Positions 6,553 to 8,658 of a stretch of DNA of 8,658 bases are shown piece after piece (positions within the stretch are counted from its first letter, which is position 1; each line of letters opens with the position of its first letter). Where the stretch lies: NCBI GenBank assembly GCA_028277295.1, contig JANQGN010000464.1, positions 1 through 8,658 of the forward strand, written 5' to 3'. Position numbers and translations under genes: made by a program. Source of the DNA: Rhodospira sp. (lineage in GTDB: Bacteria > Pseudomonadota > Alphaproteobacteria > Rhodospirillales > Rhodospirillaceae). The notes below the pieces were generated by a model. That model saw nothing but the letters and a program-made list of their open reading frames with translations, was not told the DNA's origin and did not search any database.

Positions 6553-6653
6553 AAGTGTCTGTCCGGAAAGCCTTGCAAACACCACATGCGGCATGCCATC
6601 CGGGCGCCGCCACACAACATATTGCGGTTTTCGAGACTTTCCGGACGGGCTCT
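6549..6653 (+). repeat. About 105-bp interspersed repeat, copy 1
   Basis: This segment aligns by hand to 8528-8633 at about 80 percent identity with one single-base gap, in the same orientation. Strongly shared blocks are CTCTRAGTGTC at the left end, ACACCACAT, GCATGC-ATCCGGGC, ATATTGCGG, and CGGACGGGCTCT at the right end. This copy has 10-bp inverted arms GTCCGGAAAG (6561-6570) and CTTTCCGGAC (6637-6646) near its ends. It carries no credible coding frame, so it looks like a small non-autonomous or REP-like repeat. The orientation given is arbitrary. Confidence 0.8.
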
Positions 6654-6657
6654 AACA

Positions 6658-6717
6658 ATTTGTTTTTCAAGCAAATCGTCCCCAAACGATCTTCCAGGGC
6701 GATCTGTGCCAGATCGC
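6658..6717. repeat. Three consecutive small stem-loops
   Basis: Three perfect short stems follow one another: ATTTG/CAAAT (6658-6662 and 6672-6676), ATCGT/ACGAT (6675-6679 and 6686-6690) and GCGATCT/AGATCGC (6699-6705 and 6711-6717). The first two share two bases, so they exclude each other at the junction. The block lies between two GCTCTAA motifs (6649 and 6727), downstream of repeat copy 1. Function is unknown. Confidence 0.45.
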
Positions 6718-6828
6718 TCGGGATCTGCTCTAAATCAAACAGTTAGGGCGGATCGCAAGGTCCAATGAAGATGTGTGACTCCGATAGGGACACGGCGGAG
6801 CGTCCCGGGGCCGGGGTCTCTGCGGAGA

Positions 6829-6841
6829 GGCGGAAACCGCC
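6829..6841 (-). terminator. Short hairpin after the DUF2142 gene
   Basis: GGCGGAAACCGCC forms a 5-bp stem with a 3-nt loop, 11 nt after the stop codon at 6852. No U-tract follows on the minus strand, so it is at best a weak terminator or a 3-prime-end stabilising hairpin. Confidence 0.3.
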
Positions 6842-6851
6842 ACGCCTGCCG

Positions 6852-8273
6852 TCAGAAGTAGTATCGCCGCAGGATCGCTTCGTAGACCGCCCCTTGCACC
6901 AGAAACGGCAGCGGTACCACGACCGACAGGCGCAGGAGGCCGCGGGCCGCGTCGATCCCCCCGGCCGAGGGAACGCGCGGCAGCGCCAGGAGCACCAGCA
7001 ACAGCAACGGCAGGAGCGGCAGGAAGTAGCGTCCCTGCACGCCTTCAATGACCGCCGCCGTCTCTGGCGGAGTCCAGATCAGATAGATGCTGAAGAAGAT
7101 GCCGCCGACACAGACGGCCACGGCCCCCACCAACCCCGCCGCCAGCCACCAGGGAAGGCGGTGCGTGGGTCGCGCCCCCAGCACCTCGCCCGCGACCGCC
7201 ACGCCAAACACCGTCATCAGTGTGCCGTATAGCCAAGGCTGCAGCTTCCCGTCGAGCCAGCCCAGCACGCCCACGATATGCTCAAGGTAGTCCTTGGTGT
7301 AGTCGCGGAGGGTCACGGCGAACGCCGAAAGAACGGCGAGCGGATTCTCCAGGGTGAACGCCAGTTGGCGCGCGGCATCGCCCGGGCCGTAGTTGGCGTC
7401 CCCGGCGTTGCTGATGATGTGCCATCCCGCCGCCACCACGGCGACCAGCGCGGCCGAGCCTCCCACCGCCACCCGGTAGCGTCCATCGGCTCTAGGATGA
7501 AACATCAGGATGGCCAGGGCCGCCGCCGCCGGCGGCGTGTACACCAGCTTGGCCGGGGCCAACAGCAGGGCCGCCCCCACCGCGAGCAGGGTGACGGGAT
7601 ATGCCTGCCTGGGGTCGTCCATCATCCACAGGCGGGCCACGGCGGCGGCGAGTAGGGCCGCGAGGCCCATCATCAGGCCATCCGAACTGAACGACGCGGA
7701 CAGAAACAGTGTCATGGGAAGAGACAGGAGAACCACCATCGGAATCTTGGCCACCGGGCTTAGCCGCACGGCGGCAAACCCCAGACCGACGCAGGCGAAG
7801 CCGGTGATAAGACTGCCCAGCACCAGGCTGTCCAGGATGCCCAACCCGGCCCACCCGGCGATGAGCAGGGAGAGCGCCTGGGGGAGGTACGCGATGGGAA
7901 AATAGACGGCCTGGTTGAACCCATGTATGGCGGTTTCGCCCCAAGGCATGTGATCATAGAGGGGGCGCCACTGCGAAAGTGGCTGAAATCTGTGCTGACC
8001 CGCGATCATCAGCTGAAGATGCCGCAAGTTCTCGTGCACATTCCCTTGCGGTATCCCGTCCACCACCGCCGTCAACATCACGCCATCGGCCACCTGGGCG
8101 GCACGCGCGACATGCGCCCATTCGTCCGGCGCCCCAAGCGGTGCCCGCGCCAGGGCCAGGAAGACGATGACGGGCGCCACGATCGCCAGATAGTACCAGT
8201 GCGCCCATTGGTGAACATGGGCGCCGAGGCGACCGAGCCGATGGCCTGGCCCTGTCTCTGGCATGCACGTCAT
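6852..8273 (-). CDS. DUF2142 family polytopic membrane protein
   Basis: This is a predicted inner-membrane protein of 473 residues with about ten or more hydrophobic segments. Family hallmarks are GAPDEWAHVARAAQ (47-60) just after the first membrane helix, YFPIAYLPQAL (124-134), SASFSSDGLMMGL (192-204), APAKLVYTPP (239-248), and VQGRYFLPLLPLLLL (412-426) before a late helix. The acidic P-D-E-x-x-H motif in the first external loop is reminiscent of GT-C type glycosyltransferases, and DUF2142 members often sit among polysaccharide genes. A role in transfer of a lipid-linked sugar is possible but not shown, and no glycan genes are in this window. The frame is open to a TTG at 8351, but the ATG at 8273 has GGGGAG 6 nt upstream. 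The gene stands alone between two copies of the 105-bp repeat, with no same-operon neighbour visible. Confidence 0.85.
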   Translation of the reverse strand: MTCMPETGPGHRLGRLGAHVHQWAHWYYLAIVAPVIVFLALARAPLGAPDEWAHVARAAQVADGVMLTAVVDGIPQGNVHENLRHLQLMIAGQHRFQPLSQWRPLYDHMPWGETAIHGFNQAVYFPIAYLPQALSLLIAGWAGLGILDSLVLGSLITGFACVGLGFAAVRLSPVAKIPMVVLLSLPMTLFLSASFSSDGLMMGLAALLAAAVARLWMMDDPRQAYPVTLLAVGAALLLAPAKLVYTPPAAAALAILMFHPRADGRYRVAVGGSAALVAVVAAGWHIISNAGDANYGPGDAARQLAFTLENPLAVLSAFAVTLRDYTKDYLEHIVGVLGWLDGKLQPWLYGTLMTVFGVAVAGEVLGARPTHRLPWWLAAGLVGAVAVCVGGIFFSIYLIWTPPETAAVIEGVQGRYFLPLLPLLLLVLLALPRVPSAGGIDAARGLLRLSVVVPLPFLVQGAVYEAILRRYYF

Positions 8274-8279
8274 CACCCT

Positions 8280-8285
8280 CTCCCC
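8280..8285 (-). promoter_or_regulatory. Ribosome binding site deciding the DUF2142 start
   Basis: GGGGAG on the minus strand lies 6 nt before the ATG at 8273. The longer TTG start at 8351 and the ATG at 8264 have no better site, so the 473-residue form is preferred. Confidence 0.6.
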
Positions 8286-8332
8286 GCAAGCAGCAAGATC
8301 CGGCCGGGTCGTCGGCGGGATCAGGCCGGCGA

Positions 8333-8361
8333 TGGCTAGCAAGCCCGCCAAGACGCGTCAA
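8333..8361 (-). promoter_or_regulatory. Candidate promoter for the DUF2142 gene
   Basis: TTGACG (8361-8356) is a good -35 match. Seventeen nt later comes TAGCCA (8338-8333), a poor -10. Its position would give a leader of about 50 nt before the ATG at 8273. Plausible by location, weak by sequence. Confidence 0.3.
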
Positions 8362-8527
8362 CCAAGGATGGCCTCGCGCCAGGGCATCGGGTCGTGATCA
8401 AGGATTCGGCGTGGCGATGAGCCGGGCAAGGGTGCCCCGGGCAAGGAACGGGGGCGTTCTGCCGGCGGTTTTTCGGGTGATCTTGATGGACCGCGCGTCA
8501 GGTCCGGCCGGCTGCGTCACGTGTCCA

Positions 8528-8633
8528 CTCTGAGTGTCGATCCGGACAGCCGTGGAAAACACCACATACAGCATGCGATCCGGGCACAGGCACACACTAT
8601 ATTGCGGCTCCCGAGACGTTTCGGACGGGCTCT
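8528..8633 (+). repeat. About 105-bp interspersed repeat, copy 2
   Basis: This is the direct-orientation partner of 6549-6653, at about 80 percent identity by hand alignment. It starts CTCTGAGTGTC and ends CGGACGGGCTCT. The inverted arms seen in copy 1 are eroded here (TCCGGACAG against TTTCGGAC). The same 11 bp, CTCTGAGTGTC, recur at 8630-8640, 102 bp after the first, so another unit may begin there and run past the window end. A 65-codon open frame on the minus strand (8595-8398) starts inside the repeat but shows no sign of being a gene. Confidence 0.8.
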
Positions 8634-8658
8634 GAGTGTCCTCGGGACACGACGGATC

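Noticed and set aside
6102..6674. 190-codon open frame on the minus strand
   Set aside because: It runs through three different repeats, so the frame is an accident of repeat sequence.
6384..6733. Repeat cluster as a CRISPR array
   Set aside because: The repeats differ from each other, there is no regular spacer structure, and no cas genes are present.
4772..6828. Exact 15-mer GGGTCTCTGCGGAGA at 4772-4786 and 6814-6828
   Set aside because: One copy is inside coding sequence and one is intergenic, with no similarity in the flanks. A match of this length can arise by chance in GC-rich DNA.
8398..8595. 65-codon open frame starting in repeat copy 2
   Set aside because: The start lies inside the repeat. 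The similar VVF-containing peptide in copy 1 (minus 6615 onward) follows from repeat homology, and the downstream parts are unrelated.

Overview
The window is GC-rich DNA with strong G/C preference at third codon positions. Its genes (a TRAP dicarboxylate-type transporter, an acyl-CoA dehydrogenase, an EAL-CBS-GGDEF protein and a DUF2142 membrane protein), together with palindromic intergenic repeats, suggest an alphaproteobacterium, probably a Rhodospirillales-like one. That placement is inferred from style and content; there is no rRNA or other phylogenetic marker in the window. All six supported genes lie on the minus strand, so the window reads from right to left.

Layout in the direction of transcription. 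(1) The right edge, 8528-8658, holds one copy of a roughly 105-bp repeat and possibly the start of a second unit. (2) 8273-6852 encodes a polytopic DUF2142 membrane protein. (3) 6851-5844 is about 1 kb without a credible gene. Its distal part (6384-6733) is a dense cluster of repeats: a 103-bp imperfect palindrome, a 40-bp palindrome, a second copy of the 105-bp repeat, and three small hairpins in a row. (4) 5651-3810 encodes a c-di-GMP-type protein with a degenerate EAL domain, a CBS pair and a GGDEF domain. Only 49 nt later comes (5) an acyl-CoA dehydrogenase (3760-2567). (6) After a 349-nt intergenic region, a TRAP transporter operon runs off the left edge in the order dctP (2217-1108), dctQ (937-308), dctM (from 244, truncated).

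How the genes work together. DctP captures a carboxylate, probably a 2-oxo or similar organic acid, in the periplasm and hands it to the DctQ/DctM membrane complex. The acyl-CoA dehydrogenase upstream could act on the CoA ester of such an acid, but no CoA ligase or transferase is present, so this link is only a suggestion. The EAL-CBS-GGDEF protein is close enough to the dehydrogenase to be co-transcribed with it.

The observations most worth following are the repeat family flanking the DUF2142 gene, the repeat boundaries marked by GCTCTAA, the loss of several EAL catalytic residues beside a preserved GGDEF core, and an acyl-CoA dehydrogenase whose catalytic glutamate sits at the IVD/LCAD position rather than the usual one. 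I see no CRISPR array, tRNA, rRNA or transposase gene, and no clearly novel multi-gene system.
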